Shown: positions 54,319 through 63,733 of the stretch, piece after piece
Numbering within the stretch: position 1 is the stretch's first letter
Layout: every line of letters begins with the position of its first letter
From: G965197005 sp965197005
GTDB taxonomy: Bacteria; Pseudomonadota; Gammaproteobacteria; Pseudomonadales; Oceanobacteraceae
DNA: 64,000 nucleotides
Direction: 5' to 3'
Assembly (NCBI GenBank): GCA_965197005.1
Contig: OZ239982.1
Location: 868,001-932,000, forward strand
The notes under the pieces: model-generated
Seen by the model: only the letters and a program-made list of their open reading frames with translations
What the model was told of the DNA's origin: nothing
Databases searched by the model: none
Translations under genes and position numbers: made by a program

Positions 54319-55829
54319 ACTCCGTTATGTAGGTCAATGGGTGCGCTGTTGTGTGCGCTAAAACGAGCTTTATTGCTGTCTTGGCGTAATTTGTTAATAC
54401 GCTTTAGGTAGTTTGTATCTACGTCGTTGGTAATGTAGTTACCATCAAATACGGAACAGTCAAAGTCTTTGGCTTTGGTTTTGCTCCCTTTTACACAGGC
54501 TTGGCGTAAGTCTTCTATGGTTTGAAAAAACAGCTTATCTGCACCAATGGCCTGAGCAATTTCTTCGGTACTTTTGTTGTGGGCAATCAGCTCTTCATGT
54601 GAGGGCATATCTATGCCATAGACATTAGGGTAGCGCACAGGTGGCGCTGCGGAGGCAAAATAGACTTTTTTAGCGCCGGCTTCTCTTGCCATTTCAATAA
54701 TTTGTTCGCAGGTCGTGCCACGGACAATTGAGTCATCTACTAGAAGTACATTTTTGCCTGCAAATTCTAAACTTAGGGCACTTAATTTTTGTTTTACTGA
54801 TTTTTTGCGCTGTTGCTGTCCTGGCATAATAAAGGTACGACCTATATAGCGATTTTTCATAAACCCTTCACGAAATTTGACTTTAAGCGCATAAGCTAAT
54901 TCCATTGCGGAAGCTCGGCTGGTATCTGGTATGGGAATAACTACGTCAATGTCATGTTCAGGCCAGCTTTGTTGAATGCGCTTAGCTAGGCGTTCTCCCA
55001 TTTTTAGGCGTGCTTTATAGACGTTAATGTCGTCTATAATCGAGTCAGGACGGGCAAAATAAACATACTCAAAAATACAGGGAGTTAAACTGGTTTTTTC
55101 AGCACAAATTTGATTGTGCATCACTCCATCTTCAGTAATTACAATGGCCTCTGCTGGTGCAATATCACGAACCAGTTGGTACCCTGCGCTGGTTAAGGCA
55201 ACGCTTTCTGAGGCAACCATATATTCAATGCCTTGTTCACTTTGGCGTGTTCCAAAAACAATGGGACGAATACCATTTGGATCACGAAAGGCAACGATGC
55301 CATAGCCTGTTATCATGGCAACAACAGCGTAGCCACCACGCACACGACTATGCACATTGGCTACTGCTTGAAAAATGCTTGTAGGTGTTGGTTGTAGGTT
55401 TTTTTGTGTTTGTAGTTCATGGGCAAACACATTGAGTAATACTTCGGAGTCGGAGTTGGTGTTGATGTGGCGCAAGTCTGTGCGGTAAATGTCTTCTGCT
55501 AATTCTTCTGCATTGGTTAGGTTGCCGTTATGCGCTAAGGATATGCCGTAGGGGGAGTTAACATAAAATGGTTGCGCCTCAGCAGAGCTTGAACTACCAG
55601 CGGTAGGGTAGCGAATATGTCCAATGCCCATATTTCCTAGCAGTGGTTGCATTTGCTCGCGTCCAAACACATCTCTTACAAAGCCGTTGCCTTTACATAA
55701 GTGTAGGCGGTTATGCTCGCAGGTTACAATGCCTGCGGCATCTTGTCCTCGATGTTGTAATACGGTTAAGGCATCATAAATATCTTGGTTTACTAGGTTT
55801 TTTGCAACAATGCCGACAATTCCGCACAT
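54315..55829 (-). CDS. purF: amidophosphoribosyltransferase PurF
   Basis: First committed enzyme of purine synthesis (PRPP plus glutamine to phosphoribosylamine). The mature protein begins at the nucleophile Cys2 in MCGIVGIV; the frame is open upstream to 55988 inside cvpA, but MCGIVG is the only possible start for a working glutaminase, giving 504 residues. VLLVDDSIVRGTT is the PRPP site. 4-bp overlap with metZ; cvpA stops 13 nt upstream. Confidence 0.96.
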   Translation of the reverse strand: MCGIVGIVAKNLVNQDIYDALTVLQHRGQDAAGIVTCEHNRLHLCKGNGFVRDVFGREQMQPLLGNMGIGHIRYPTAGSSSSAEAQPFYVNSPYGISLAHNGNLTNAEELAEDIYRTDLRHINTNSDSEVLLNVFAHELQTQKNLQPTPTSIFQAVANVHSRVRGGYAVVAMITGYGIVAFRDPNGIRPIVFGTRQSEQGIEYMVASESVALTSAGYQLVRDIAPAEAIVITEDGVMHNQICAEKTSLTPCIFEYVYFARPDSIIDDINVYKARLKMGERLAKRIQQSWPEHDIDVVIPIPDTSRASAMELAYALKVKFREGFMKNRYIGRTFIMPGQQQRKKSVKQKLSALSLEFAGKNVLLVDDSIVRGTTCEQIIEMAREAGAKKVYFASAAPPVRYPNVYGIDMPSHEELIAHNKSTEEIAQAIGADKLFFQTIEDLRQACVKGSKTKAKDFDCSVFDGNYITNDVDTNYLKRINKLRQDSNKARFSAHNSAPIDLHNGV

Positions 55830-55842
55830 TTTTGTTTCTCTC

Positions 55843-56337
55843 TTATTGACTGATTTTTTGCAGTTTACTATTGGCCTCTGGCAATATCTCTCTTGCTTTA
55901 TTTGCCATGTTTTCAAAGTAAGGAATGAGCGTGGAGTCTTGCCACCACTTGTCCTTAGTGAATAGGGTGTATTGTAAACCATAGACAATAATTACCATAA
56001 TAACTAAACCACGAATTAAACCAAAGAACATACCAAATACACGGTCTGTACCGCTTAATCCTGTGGCTTTGATAATGTGGGATAATAAGTGATTGAGCAT
56101 TGCGCCAACTACGAGGGTGGCGGCAAATAAGATGATAAAAGCTAAAATCCAGCGTAGTGAGTCGGTATCAATACTGCCGTTTAGCATGTTCGCTAAGTTG
56201 CCACTAAAGAGCCGTGCCACAACAAAAGCAGCAATCCAGCTGGCAAGGGATAGGGATTCTTTGATAAAGCCGCGTTTTAGGCTAATTAGGCTTGATATAA
56301 CAAGCATTACGATTATGCCCCAATCAATGACACTCAT
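55843..56337 (-). CDS. cvpA: CvpA family membrane protein
   Basis: A 164-residue inner-membrane protein with four hydrophobic segments. It begins MSVIDWGIIVMLVISSLISLKRGFIKE, the standard CvpA N-terminus, and LSGTDRVFGMFFGLIRGLV matches the family. Required for colicin V production in E. coli and linked to purF in many genomes. It heads the cvpA-purF-metZ operon. Confidence 0.92.
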   Translation of the reverse strand: MSVIDWGIIVMLVISSLISLKRGFIKESLSLASWIAAFVVARLFSGNLANMLNGSIDTDSLRWILAFIILFAATLVVGAMLNHLLSHIIKATGLSGTDRVFGMFFGLIRGLVIMVIIVYGLQYTLFTKDKWWQDSTLIPYFENMANKAREILPEANSKLQKISQ

Positions 56338-56485
56338 ACATAAATCTCTGGTAAATAAAAATTGAATTGTAGCAGAATTCGGTTAATAAACTCTAAAAAA
56401 TATTTACTTTTTGGTGTTCTGTTTGAAATGTAATCAAATAGTTAGGGGCGGTGTTGTTTTGTTGGTGGGTATTTGTTTTAAGAAA

Positions 56486-56562
56486 TGGTCGGGACGGCAG
56501 GATTTGAACCTGCGACCACTACACCCCCAGTGTAGTGCGCTACCAGGCTGCGCTACGCCCCG
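56486..56562 (-). tRNA. tRNA-Pro (anticodon GGG)
   Basis: A 77-nt cloverleaf on the minus strand with encoded CCA. CGGGGCG at the 5' end pairs with CGTCCCG, the anticodon loop CTGGGGG between CTACA and TGTAG places GGG at 56526-56528, and the T-arm is GCAGGTTCAAATCCTGC. Confidence 0.95.
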
Positions 56563-56587
56563 TACTGCTATGTAAAGCAAGGGGCGC

Positions 56588-56593
56588 ATTATA
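56588..56593 (-). promoter_or_regulatory. -10 box of the tRNA-Pro promoter
   Basis: A perfect TATAAT on the minus strand, followed by the GC-rich discriminator GCGCCCC typical of growth-rate-controlled stable-RNA promoters, 25 nt before the mature 5' end. No strong -35 is visible at 16-18 nt. Confidence 0.6.
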
Positions 56594-56643
56594 CCTGTTT
56601 GTGGCAAAAGTAAAAGCCTAAAGTAGGAAAAGTTTGGGTTTAC

Positions 56644-57792
56644 TTAGATAAGCGGATATAAAATTTTATCTTGGTAGCCTGTTATTACTTCAATAGAACC
56701 TGACCAATCACTGTCTAATTGGCTGTTGCCGCTGTCTATAATTAAGGGTCGTCCACAAAGGCTTTTTATTTTACTTTTGGTTGCTAGTATCTTGATGTTG
56801 GCTTTGCCGATATGGGTTAAATTGGCGGCGCTGAGCTGTTGATTGCCACGCCCAATAATGTGTCCTTGGCGACCTATAACACTAATAAATATTTGAGTTG
56901 CTGGGTGTTGCTTAATAAGGGTGCTAATTTGTTTGGCGGTTAAATCCTGTTGCACAATTTGTTTGCCAACTAAGGCATCAATACCTAGTAAGCTGGTACT
57001 ATAACCCATGCCTGTGAATAGGTGTTCGGTGGTTTTGCCTGCACCAATTAGAAATAAGGTATTGGGTTCTAGTTGTTGTTGTTCTGCAATAAGGGTTTCT
57101 ACTTCTGCTTGTAATTCTTCTAATGCCAGTTCGGGGCTTTCAATGCCGCCTTGTTTGGTTGCTTGCACAAAGTAGCCTAATTGGGGTACACGCATATCCC
57201 CAAAGTGCTGAGCTTTAATTTGTGCTTGGCGGTAGGCTTGTTCGTCTAAATCCCTGACCTCTCCTATGCCTATATTAACTAGGTCGCCTTGAATGAATGC
57301 TTGTAGTATCTCGCTTGCGCCTTTAGGACTAATGGCGTAGACGGAGGAGTGGATTTTAACACCTGCTGGAATGCCTAAAACGGGTATGTCTTCTTGAATA
57401 ATGCTACAAATGTCTCTGGCTGTGCCATCACCACCTGCAAATAGAAGTAGGTCTAGCTTGTGGTTGCGTAATTGTTTGCAGGCGTTTTTGCTGTCTTCGG
57501 CGGTGCTTTTATCCGCTTTAAAATTAGGTAAATCTAGCAGTTGATAGTGAAAGCCGAGTTGCTTTAAGGTTTGCTCGCCCATTTCTCCTTTGCAGGTAAT
57601 AAAGTGTAGCTGCTCTTTATAGGCAAGTAGTGGTTGTAGGCATTGGGCAACTCGTTTAGGCGCTTGTTTTTGTGCGCCTAATTGTAGTGCTTTGTGGACG
57701 GTATCTTTGCCATCACTGCCTTTTAATGCGACGCTACCGCCAATGCCTGCAAGGGGGTTGATAATAAGGGCAAAGGTCAGTTTGGCTGTCAT
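56644..57792 (-). CDS. ATP-NAD kinase family protein
   Basis: A 382-residue relative of NAD kinase in the ATP-NAD/AcoX family, which is longer than ordinary PpnK. It has an N-terminal LIINPLAGIGGSVALKGSDG that recalls this long family, the glycine-rich FAGGDGTARDICSI motif, VLGIPAGVKIHSSV and the C-terminal GRGNQQLS. Nucleotide phosphorylation is probable; substrate unknown. The zinc-ribbon gene lies 31 nt upstream on the same strand, so they may be cotranscribed. Confidence 0.85.
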   Translation of the reverse strand: MTAKLTFALIINPLAGIGGSVALKGSDGKDTVHKALQLGAQKQAPKRVAQCLQPLLAYKEQLHFITCKGEMGEQTLKQLGFHYQLLDLPNFKADKSTAEDSKNACKQLRNHKLDLLLFAGGDGTARDICSIIQEDIPVLGIPAGVKIHSSVYAISPKGASEILQAFIQGDLVNIGIGEVRDLDEQAYRQAQIKAQHFGDMRVPQLGYFVQATKQGGIESPELALEELQAEVETLIAEQQQLEPNTLFLIGAGKTTEHLFTGMGYSTSLLGIDALVGKQIVQQDLTAKQISTLIKQHPATQIFISVIGRQGHIIGRGNQQLSAANLTHIGKANIKILATKSKIKSLCGRPLIIDSGNSQLDSDWSGSIEVITGYQDKILYPLI

Positions 57793-57823
57793 TGGCGGTG
57801 CTTGTTCCTGTTTAATAACCTAG

Positions 57824-58303
57824 CTAGAGCTTTTGCTCAATGGGGTCTGCGTCAAAAAATGGTGTGCGTGCTGCTTGGTATTCGTTTTTACATTTTGGAC
57901 AAATACGTACATCTTTACTAAATACTTTGTTATGTAGGTGTATGTGTGCTTGTTCACTTTCCCAGCAATAGGAGCAAAAGGGTTGTCCAAATGGCTTATT
58001 GTTGCTTTCAAGGGTGCGATAGTAGGCATCTCCTTTGCGCCTGAGATTGGCTTTATAGGCTTGTATTTCATTTAGACGTTGCATTTCTGCGTGCATTTCT
58101 TGGATATTCTCTTGTAGAAAGTTTAAGTCCATTTTTGCTTCTGCTACGTGCCCTGATAGTTCGGCTAAGGTACGCTTCATATCTGATTTTGGTAGGATAT
58201 ATCCTTGTTGGCGAACTTGCTGTGCTAATTCATAGCTGGCATTGAGGCTTTTTAAAATGCCAGCAACGGTACCTCTACCTAATAATTGTGGATTGTTTTT
58301 CAT
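57824..58303 (-). CDS. zinc-ribbon protein of unknown function
   Basis: A soluble 159-residue protein I do not recognise. A helical N-terminal part (about 1-100) is followed by a four-Cys ribbon, CSYCWESEQ...RICPKCKNEY (residues about 110-143), likely to bind one zinc. Histidines HIHLHNK lie between the Cys pairs. The GGAG six bases before the ATG lies inside a 10-bp inverted repeat (see 58307-58353), so translation may be gated by RNA structure. Confidence 0.75.
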   Translation of the reverse strand: MKNNPQLLGRGTVAGILKSLNASYELAQQVRQQGYILPKSDMKRTLAELSGHVAEAKMDLNFLQENIQEMHAEMQRLNEIQAYKANLRRKGDAYYRTLESNNKPFGQPFCSYCWESEQAHIHLHNKVFSKDVRICPKCKNEYQAARTPFFDADPIEQKL

Positions 58304-58306
58304 AGT

Positions 58307-58353
58307 TTGCTCCAGTCAAAAAGTTGTCTTTTTTGGGGTTCTAACTGGAGCAA
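58307..58353 (-). promoter_or_regulatory. hairpin that sequesters the ribosome binding site of the zinc-ribbon gene
   Basis: On the minus strand TTGCTCCAGT pairs perfectly with ACTGGAGCAA (58344-58353 with 58307-58316). The second arm contains the GGAG of the downstream gene, six bases before its ATG, and the first arm contains the complementary CTCC. A second, inner stem AAAAAG-ACAA-CTTTTT lies in the loop. Confidence 0.6.
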
Positions 58354-58413
58354 GCAGAAATAGTGCCAAAATAATAATAAAATGAAATAATTTGCTATTT
58401 TTAACAATAATCA

Positions 58414-59187
58414 CTATTTCTCAACAAAGGCACGCTCAATAACATAATGACCCTGATTTCCGCCTCTTGCTTCTTTAAAACCTCGTTCATCTAAGATTGC
58501 CATAAGACTTTCTAGCATTTCTGGACTGCCACATAGCATAAAGCGGTCATCTTCTAGGTTGATTTCTGGTAGGTTGATATCACTAAAAAGTTTACCACTG
58601 GTTATTAAGTCGGTTAAGCGTCCCTCATTTTTATATGGTTCTCGGGTGACGGTGGGGTAGTAGATGAGTTTTTCTTTTACTTGTTCGCCAAAATATTCAT
58701 TATTGGGTAATTCATTGCGAATGTAGTCGTCATAAGCAAGTTCAGATACGGTGCGTACCCCGTGGGTTAAAATAACTTTGTCGTATTGCTCATAAATTTC
58801 AAAGTCTTTGATAATGCTCATAAAGGGTGCTAGACCTGTCCCTGTGCTTAAAAGATAAAGATTTTTACCGGGTAATAGGTTGTCGGTAATTAAAGTGCCT
58901 ACAGGTTTTGTGCCTAGTAAGAGCTCATCGCCAACTTGTATTTTTTGGAGGTGGCTGGTTAAAGGTCCATCAGGGACTTTAATGGAAAAAAACTCCATTT
59001 CTTCTTCATAGTTGGCACTGGCAATGCTGTAGGCTCGCATGAGTGGTTTGCCGTTAATGACAATGCCAATCATGGTAAAAAAGCCGTTTTTAAATCTTAA
59101 TCCTTGGTGACGTGTGGTTCTAAAGCTAAAGAGTTTTTCATTCCAGTGATGAACACTGGTGACGGTTTCACTAATCATTTTGCTCAT
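58414..59187 (-). CDS. fpr: ferredoxin-NADP+ reductase Fpr
   Basis: FAD flavoenzyme moving electrons between NADPH and ferredoxin/flavodoxin, 257 residues. FAD motif RAYSIAS, the NADPH-binding STGTGLAPFMSII, LTHGVRTVSELAY, MLCGSPEML and the C-terminal YVIERAFVEK match the bacterial subclass of Pseudomonas and Azotobacter. AGGA seven bases before the ATG at 59187 decides the start. Confidence 0.93.
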   Translation of the reverse strand: MSKMISETVTSVHHWNEKLFSFRTTRHQGLRFKNGFFTMIGIVINGKPLMRAYSIASANYEEEMEFFSIKVPDGPLTSHLQKIQVGDELLLGTKPVGTLITDNLLPGKNLYLLSTGTGLAPFMSIIKDFEIYEQYDKVILTHGVRTVSELAYDDYIRNELPNNEYFGEQVKEKLIYYPTVTREPYKNEGRLTDLITSGKLFSDINLPEINLEDDRFMLCGSPEMLESLMAILDERGFKEARGGNQGHYVIERAFVEK

Positions 59188-59329
59188 AATCAAATCCTAA
59201 AAATGTACAAATTTGGTGCGTAAGTTATCTGTTTGTAAAAATTAAGTCTCTGTATTTTAGACGCTTTGGGGGTTTATTGAGACAGATGCGTATGATACTC
59301 ATAAACCAGTTAAAATACCAAGTAAAGAT

Positions 59330-59363
59330 ATGCCTAAGTAGAGTTTGTCTCTATCTTAGGCAT
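59330..59363 (-). terminator. terminator hairpin after argG
   Basis: ATGCCTAAG (59330-59338) and CTTAGGCAT (59355-59363) form a 9-bp stem, and TAGAG/CTCTA inside it extends the stem past a one-base bulge, leaving loop TTTGT. It lies 5 nt after the argG stop; beyond it on the minus strand is ATCTTTACTT, a weak T tract. Confidence 0.65.
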
Positions 59364-59368
59364 TTGTG

Positions 59369-60586
59369 CTATAACATATTGCGCCCTTTGTTGGCACTGG
59401 TGCGTAGTCTTAGAGCGTTGAGTTTGATAAAGCCTTCGGCATCTTTTTGATTGTATGCGCCAGCGTCGTCTTCAAAGGTGGCAATGCTTTCATCAAATAG
59501 ACTGTTTTCAGAGCGACGACCGACAACAATGATGTTGCCTTTATATAGTTTTAGGCGGACTTCGCCGTTAACAAATTGCTGGCTGTCGTCAATGGCGGCT
59601 TGTAGCATTTTGCGCTCAGGTGACCACCAGTAGCCGTTGTAGACTAATTTTGCATAGCGTGGCATCAGTTCATCTTTTAGGTGCATGGCTTCACGGTCTA
59701 GGGTAATCGACTCGATGGCTCGGTGGGCTTTGAGTAATACGGTACCTGCTGGGGTTTCGTAGCAGCCTCGTGCTTTCATGCCTACATAGCGGTTTTCTAC
59801 AATATCAACTCGTCCTATGCCATGCTCGCCTGCCAGTTGGTTTAGTGTTTCCATCATGCAAGCAGGGCTAAGTGCTTCTCCGTTTAAGCTAACAGGGTCG
59901 CCTTGTTTAAAGCCTAAGGTGATGTATACGGGGGTGTCAGGGGCTTGCTCAGGGGCTTTGCTCCAAAGCCACATATCTGCCTCTGGTTCATTCCAAGGGT
60001 CTTCTAATAGGTCGCCTTCATAGGAAATGTGCAGTAAGTTGGCGTCCATGGAGTAGGGGGATTTTTTGCCTGCTTTGTTTTCTATGTGTATGTCGTGGGT
60101 TTGACAGTATTGCATCAGGGTTTCACGGGAGGTTAAATCCCATTCACGCCAAGGAGCAATGACTTTAATGCCCGGTTTTAAGGCGTAAGCACCCAGTTCA
60201 AAGCGTACTTGGTCGTTGCCTTTGCCTGTTGCGCCGTGGGCGATGGCATCAGCACCTGTGGCGTTGGCAATTTCAATGAGGCGTTTGGCAATAAGAGGGC
60301 GAGCTATGGAGGTGCCAAGTAGGTATTCGCCTTCGTAAATGCAGTTGGCTCGAAACATGGGGAAGACAAAATCACGGGCGTATTCTTCTCGTAAGTCGTC
60401 AATGTAAATTTCTTTTACACCTAGGGCTTCGGCTTTGGCGCGTGCTGGGGCAACTTCTTCGCCTTGTCCAATATCAGCGGTAAAAGTAACGACTTCACAT
60501 TGGTAATTTTCTTGTAGCCATTTGACAATGACGGAGGTGTCCAGACCGCCAGAGTAGGCGAGGACGACTTTTTTTATTTCAGACAT
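59369..60586 (-). CDS. argG: argininosuccinate synthase ArgG
   Basis: Makes argininosuccinate from citrulline and aspartate with ATP, in arginine synthesis. The PP-loop AYSGGLDTSV lies at residues 10-19, and ATGKGNDQVRFE and ISYEGDLLEDP follow. The 405-residue type I form is of normal length. Flanked by a terminator, and apparently transcribed alone. Confidence 0.96.
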   Translation of the reverse strand: MSEIKKVVLAYSGGLDTSVIVKWLQENYQCEVVTFTADIGQGEEVAPARAKAEALGVKEIYIDDLREEYARDFVFPMFRANCIYEGEYLLGTSIARPLIAKRLIEIANATGADAIAHGATGKGNDQVRFELGAYALKPGIKVIAPWREWDLTSRETLMQYCQTHDIHIENKAGKKSPYSMDANLLHISYEGDLLEDPWNEPEADMWLWSKAPEQAPDTPVYITLGFKQGDPVSLNGEALSPACMMETLNQLAGEHGIGRVDIVENRYVGMKARGCYETPAGTVLLKAHRAIESITLDREAMHLKDELMPRYAKLVYNGYWWSPERKMLQAAIDDSQQFVNGEVRLKLYKGNIIVVGRRSENSLFDESIATFEDDAGAYNQKDAEGFIKLNALRLRTSANKGRNML

Positions 60587-60667
60587 AAGTGTGCAACCTT
60601 GAAAAAATCAGAATGGATAAATTAAACGTGCTTATTGTACTCGTTTGCGCCTTGGGTGACTATAGCT

Positions 60668-61849
60668 TTACTGGCTTAAATATTTCATGGCTTGCTCTAG
60701 CCCTTCTAGGTTCATTGGGTACATCTTATCTTCCATAATATGACGAATAACACCTAAAGAGCCACCTTCTCCCCAATAGCTTTGGGGGGCAGGGTTGAGC
60801 CATGCTACTTTGTTAAATTGCTGTTTGATGCGCTCAAGCCAAACGCCTCCTGCTTCTTCGTTCCAGTGTTCAACACTGCCGCCTGCATGGGTCACTTCGT
60901 AGGGTGCCATCATCGCATCGCCCACAAAGATAACTTTGTAGTCACTGCTGTATTTATGCAGTATGTCCCAAGTGGAGGTATGTTCATTTTGACGGCGTAT
61001 GTTTTTTTGCCAAACGCTTTCGTATAGGCAGTTGTGAAAGTAAAACGAGCGCATGTGTTTAAATTCTGTGCGAGCGGCTGAAAACAGTTCTTCGCATACT
61101 TGAATGTGTGGATCCATAGAACCACCTACGTCAAAAAATAGCAGCACTTTTACGGCATTGTGTCGCTCTGGTTGCATTTTAATGTCTAAAAATCCCGCAT
61201 TTTTGGCGGTGGCGCTGATGGTGTCGTCTAGGTTAAGTTGTTCTGCAGCACCTTGACGGGCAAATTTGCGTAACCGTCGTAGGGCAACTTTGATATTACG
61301 AATGCCTAGCTCCATGCTGTCATCTAAATCTCGGTATTGGCGTTGTTCCCATACTTTTACTGCACGTCTGTGGCGTGAGTGTCCTTGCTCTATTCTAAAG
61401 CCTTCTGGATTATACCCATGTGCGCCAAATGGAGACGTACCGCCTGTACCTATCATTTTGTTACCACCTTGGTGGCGTTTATGCTGCTCTTTAAGGCGTT
61501 GCTTAAAGGTTTCCATCAGTTTTTCTAGCCCGCCTAAGGCTTCAATTTTCGCCATTTCTTCAGGGCTTAAAAAGCGTTCTAATTCTTTACGCATCCATTG
61601 CTCGGGTATGTTGAGTTCTTCATTAAATAGCTCGATGCTGTCTATGCCTTTAAAATATGCACCAAAGGCACGGTCAAAGCGGTCGTAGTGCTGTTCGTTT
61701 TTGACCAAACAAAGGCGCGCTAGATGGTAAAATTCATCGGTGTTTGCAAACACAAGCTGGGTTTTAACAGCGGCAACTAAGTCCAGATACTCACGCACCG
61801 ATACAGGCACACGGGCTTGATGTACGGCTAGAAAAAAATCAATCAGCAT
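60668..61849 (-). CDS. CoxE-like VWA domain protein
   Basis: A 393-residue cytosolic protein with a C-terminal VWA domain. The MIDAS is FFDVGGSMDPHI (DxGGS, the CoxE form rather than classical DxSxS), with a later FVGDAMM. It pairs with the MoxR ATPase 8 nt upstream. Such MoxR-VWA pairs remodel or load cofactors into partner complexes; the partner here is not known. The N-terminal helical part has FLAVHQARVPVSVREYL typical of this family. Confidence 0.85.
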   Translation of the reverse strand: MLIDFFLAVHQARVPVSVREYLDLVAAVKTQLVFANTDEFYHLARLCLVKNEQHYDRFDRAFGAYFKGIDSIELFNEELNIPEQWMRKELERFLSPEEMAKIEALGGLEKLMETFKQRLKEQHKRHQGGNKMIGTGGTSPFGAHGYNPEGFRIEQGHSRHRRAVKVWEQRQYRDLDDSMELGIRNIKVALRRLRKFARQGAAEQLNLDDTISATAKNAGFLDIKMQPERHNAVKVLLFFDVGGSMDPHIQVCEELFSAARTEFKHMRSFYFHNCLYESVWQKNIRRQNEHTSTWDILHKYSSDYKVIFVGDAMMAPYEVTHAGGSVEHWNEEAGGVWLERIKQQFNKVAWLNPAPQSYWGEGGSLGVIRHIMEDKMYPMNLEGLEQAMKYLSQ

Positions 61850-61857
61850 AAGCGGCT

Positions 61858-62697
61858 CTATTGTGTGCGACGGTGCATAAAGGCAAGTTTTTCTAAGAGT
61901 TGCACGTCTTGTTCATTTTTAATCAGTGCGCCATACATAGGCGGTATGGCTTGATGATTGCTCTCTTGCAAGAGGTCTTTGCCAAGTTCGTCTGCCATCA
62001 GTAATTTAAGCCAGTCGATAAGCTCAGAGGTGGAGGGCTTTTTCTTTAAACCATGAACTTGGCGCACATCAAAAAAGATTTCCAGAGCTTGCTGTACCAG
62101 TTGATTTTTAATGTTAGGGAAGTGCACATCTACAATCGCTTGCATGGTGGTTTTATCAGGAAAGTCTATGTAGTGGAAAAAACAGCGACGCAAAAAGGCA
62201 TCGGGCAGTTCTTTTTCGTTATTGCTGGTGATAATAACAATAGGACGGTGTTTGGTTTGAATAGTCTGCTGGGTTTCGTATACAAAAAACTCCATTTTAT
62301 CCAGCTCTAATAGTAAATCGTTGGGAAACTCCACATCGGCTTTGTCGATTTCATCAATCAGCAGTACAACGGGTTTGTCGGCATCAAAGGCTTGCCAGAG
62401 CTTACCTTTAACAATGTAGTTGCTGATGTCTTTTACTTTTTCATTACCTAATTGTGAGTCACGCAAACGTGAGACCGCATCGTATTCATATAAGCCTTGG
62501 TGTGCTTTGGTGGTGCTTTTAATGTGCCATTGAATAAGCTCTGTATCTAATGCTTGGGCAAGCTGTTCGGCGAGCATGGTTTTGCCTGTACCAGGTTCGC
62601 CTTTGATTAATAATGGGCGTTCAAGTTTGATGGCGGCATTGACTGCCAGTTGCAACTCATCGGTGGCAACGTATTGGTTAGTTCCTTGAAATTTCAT
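61858..62697 (-). CDS. MoxR family AAA+ ATPase
   Basis: A 279-residue AAA+ ATPase. Walker A GEPGTGKT at residues 33-40, Walker B VVLLIDEIDKADVEF, sensor 1 ITSNNEKELPDAF and LRRCFFHYIDFP (arginine finger region) are typical of MoxR. The frame is open upstream to 62832 within the LysR gene, but MKFQGTNQYV is the family start. The VWA gene follows after 8 nt, so they form a two-gene operon. Confidence 0.92.
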   Translation of the reverse strand: MKFQGTNQYVATDELQLAVNAAIKLERPLLIKGEPGTGKTMLAEQLAQALDTELIQWHIKSTTKAHQGLYEYDAVSRLRDSQLGNEKVKDISNYIVKGKLWQAFDADKPVVLLIDEIDKADVEFPNDLLLELDKMEFFVYETQQTIQTKHRPIVIITSNNEKELPDAFLRRCFFHYIDFPDKTTMQAIVDVHFPNIKNQLVQQALEIFFDVRQVHGLKKKPSTSELIDWLKLLMADELGKDLLQESNHQAIPPMYGALIKNEQDVQLLEKLAFMHRRTQ

Positions 62698-62753
62698 GTG
62701 AGTACCTAATTTAAAAGGGCGTATTGTAAGTAGGCTTGCAGCGAGCTTCAAGC

Positions 62754-63689
62754 CTAACAGTGTTTTGCTACCTCGCCTATGGCCTGACGTAACCAGCGGT
62801 GGGCTTGGTGGTGTTGTAATAAAGGAGACCATGCCATTTTAAGCTCAAAGGCAGGAATCTCAAAGGGCGGCTCTTTAACCACTAACTTTGAGGTGTGTGC
62901 CTGCATATTGGCTACTTTGCGTGGTAAGGTGGCAACTAAATCGTTATTTAAGGCGAGCAGGGCGGGCATTTGGTAGTGGCGTGTAAATACCGAGATTTTA
63001 CGTTTATAGCCTTGTTTGCTTAAAGCCAAATCAACCCAACCTAAGCGGATTATTTTTTCAGGGTCAATCCCAACCCCTGCTCCCATGCCCGTTTTGCTGA
63101 CCCAAATATGTTTGCTTTGTAGGTAGGCATCTAAATTAAATTGCTCAATTAGTGGGTGTTCTGGATTAATTAAACAAACAAAATCATCGTGCCATAGGTT
63201 TTTTTGATGAAAGGATTGTGGCATTTCATCAAAACGGTTAATGGCTAAGTCCACACGCCCTGCTTCGACATCTTTAAAACTAACATCAGATGGCGTAAGC
63301 ACATCTAAAATGACATCGGGAGCAGCGGTGCGTAGGTATTTAACTAGCTCTGGTACAAGGGTGGATTCGGCATAATCACTTACCATAATACGAAATACAC
63401 GATGACTTTTATGTGCATCAAACGCATCTTGTGGTTGTAAGGCAATTTCTAATTCAGCTAATGAATGACGAATAAGCGGTTGCAAATCTTGCGCTCGTTC
63501 AGTGGGGGTCATGCCCTCTGAGGTACGTATCATTAGAGGGTCGTTAAACAGCTCACGCAAGCGGCGTAAACCATTACTCATAGCAGGCTGAGTAATGCCA
63601 AGCTGTTGCGCTGCTTTGGTGACGCTACGCTCCCTTAATAAAACGTCTAAATAGACCAATAAATTTAAGTCAATGCTCTCAAGATTCAA
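62754..63689 (-). CDS. LysR-type transcriptional regulator
   Basis: A 311-residue regulator with an N-terminal winged helix (MNLESIDLNLLVYLDVLLRERSVTKAAQQLGITQPAMSNGLRRLREL) and a periplasmic-binding-like C-terminal effector domain (NodD/NahR-type start, NLLVYLDVLLRE). The effector and targets are unknown. It lies just upstream of the MoxR gene on the same strand, with 56 nt between. Confidence 0.9.
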   Translation of the reverse strand: MNLESIDLNLLVYLDVLLRERSVTKAAQQLGITQPAMSNGLRRLRELFNDPLMIRTSEGMTPTERAQDLQPLIRHSLAELEIALQPQDAFDAHKSHRVFRIMVSDYAESTLVPELVKYLRTAAPDVILDVLTPSDVSFKDVEAGRVDLAINRFDEMPQSFHQKNLWHDDFVCLINPEHPLIEQFNLDAYLQSKHIWVSKTGMGAGVGIDPEKIIRLGWVDLALSKQGYKRKISVFTRHYQMPALLALNNDLVATLPRKVANMQAHTSKLVVKEPPFEIPAFELKMAWSPLLQHHQAHRWLRQAIGEVAKHC

Positions 63690-63733
63690 ATTATACTCTC
63701 TCAGGTTTTACCTTGTTATTAGTGTTTTTTAGC

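Noticed and set aside
55830..55988. N-terminal extension of purF inside cvpA
   Set aside because: PurF needs Cys directly after the initiator Met; the MCGIVG start at 55829 is the only sensible one.
58357..58420. 9-bp inverted repeat GAAATAGTG/CACTATTTC between the fpr end and the zinc-ribbon gene
   Set aside because: The loop is 46 nt and one arm overlaps the fpr stop; likely chance in AT-rich sequence.
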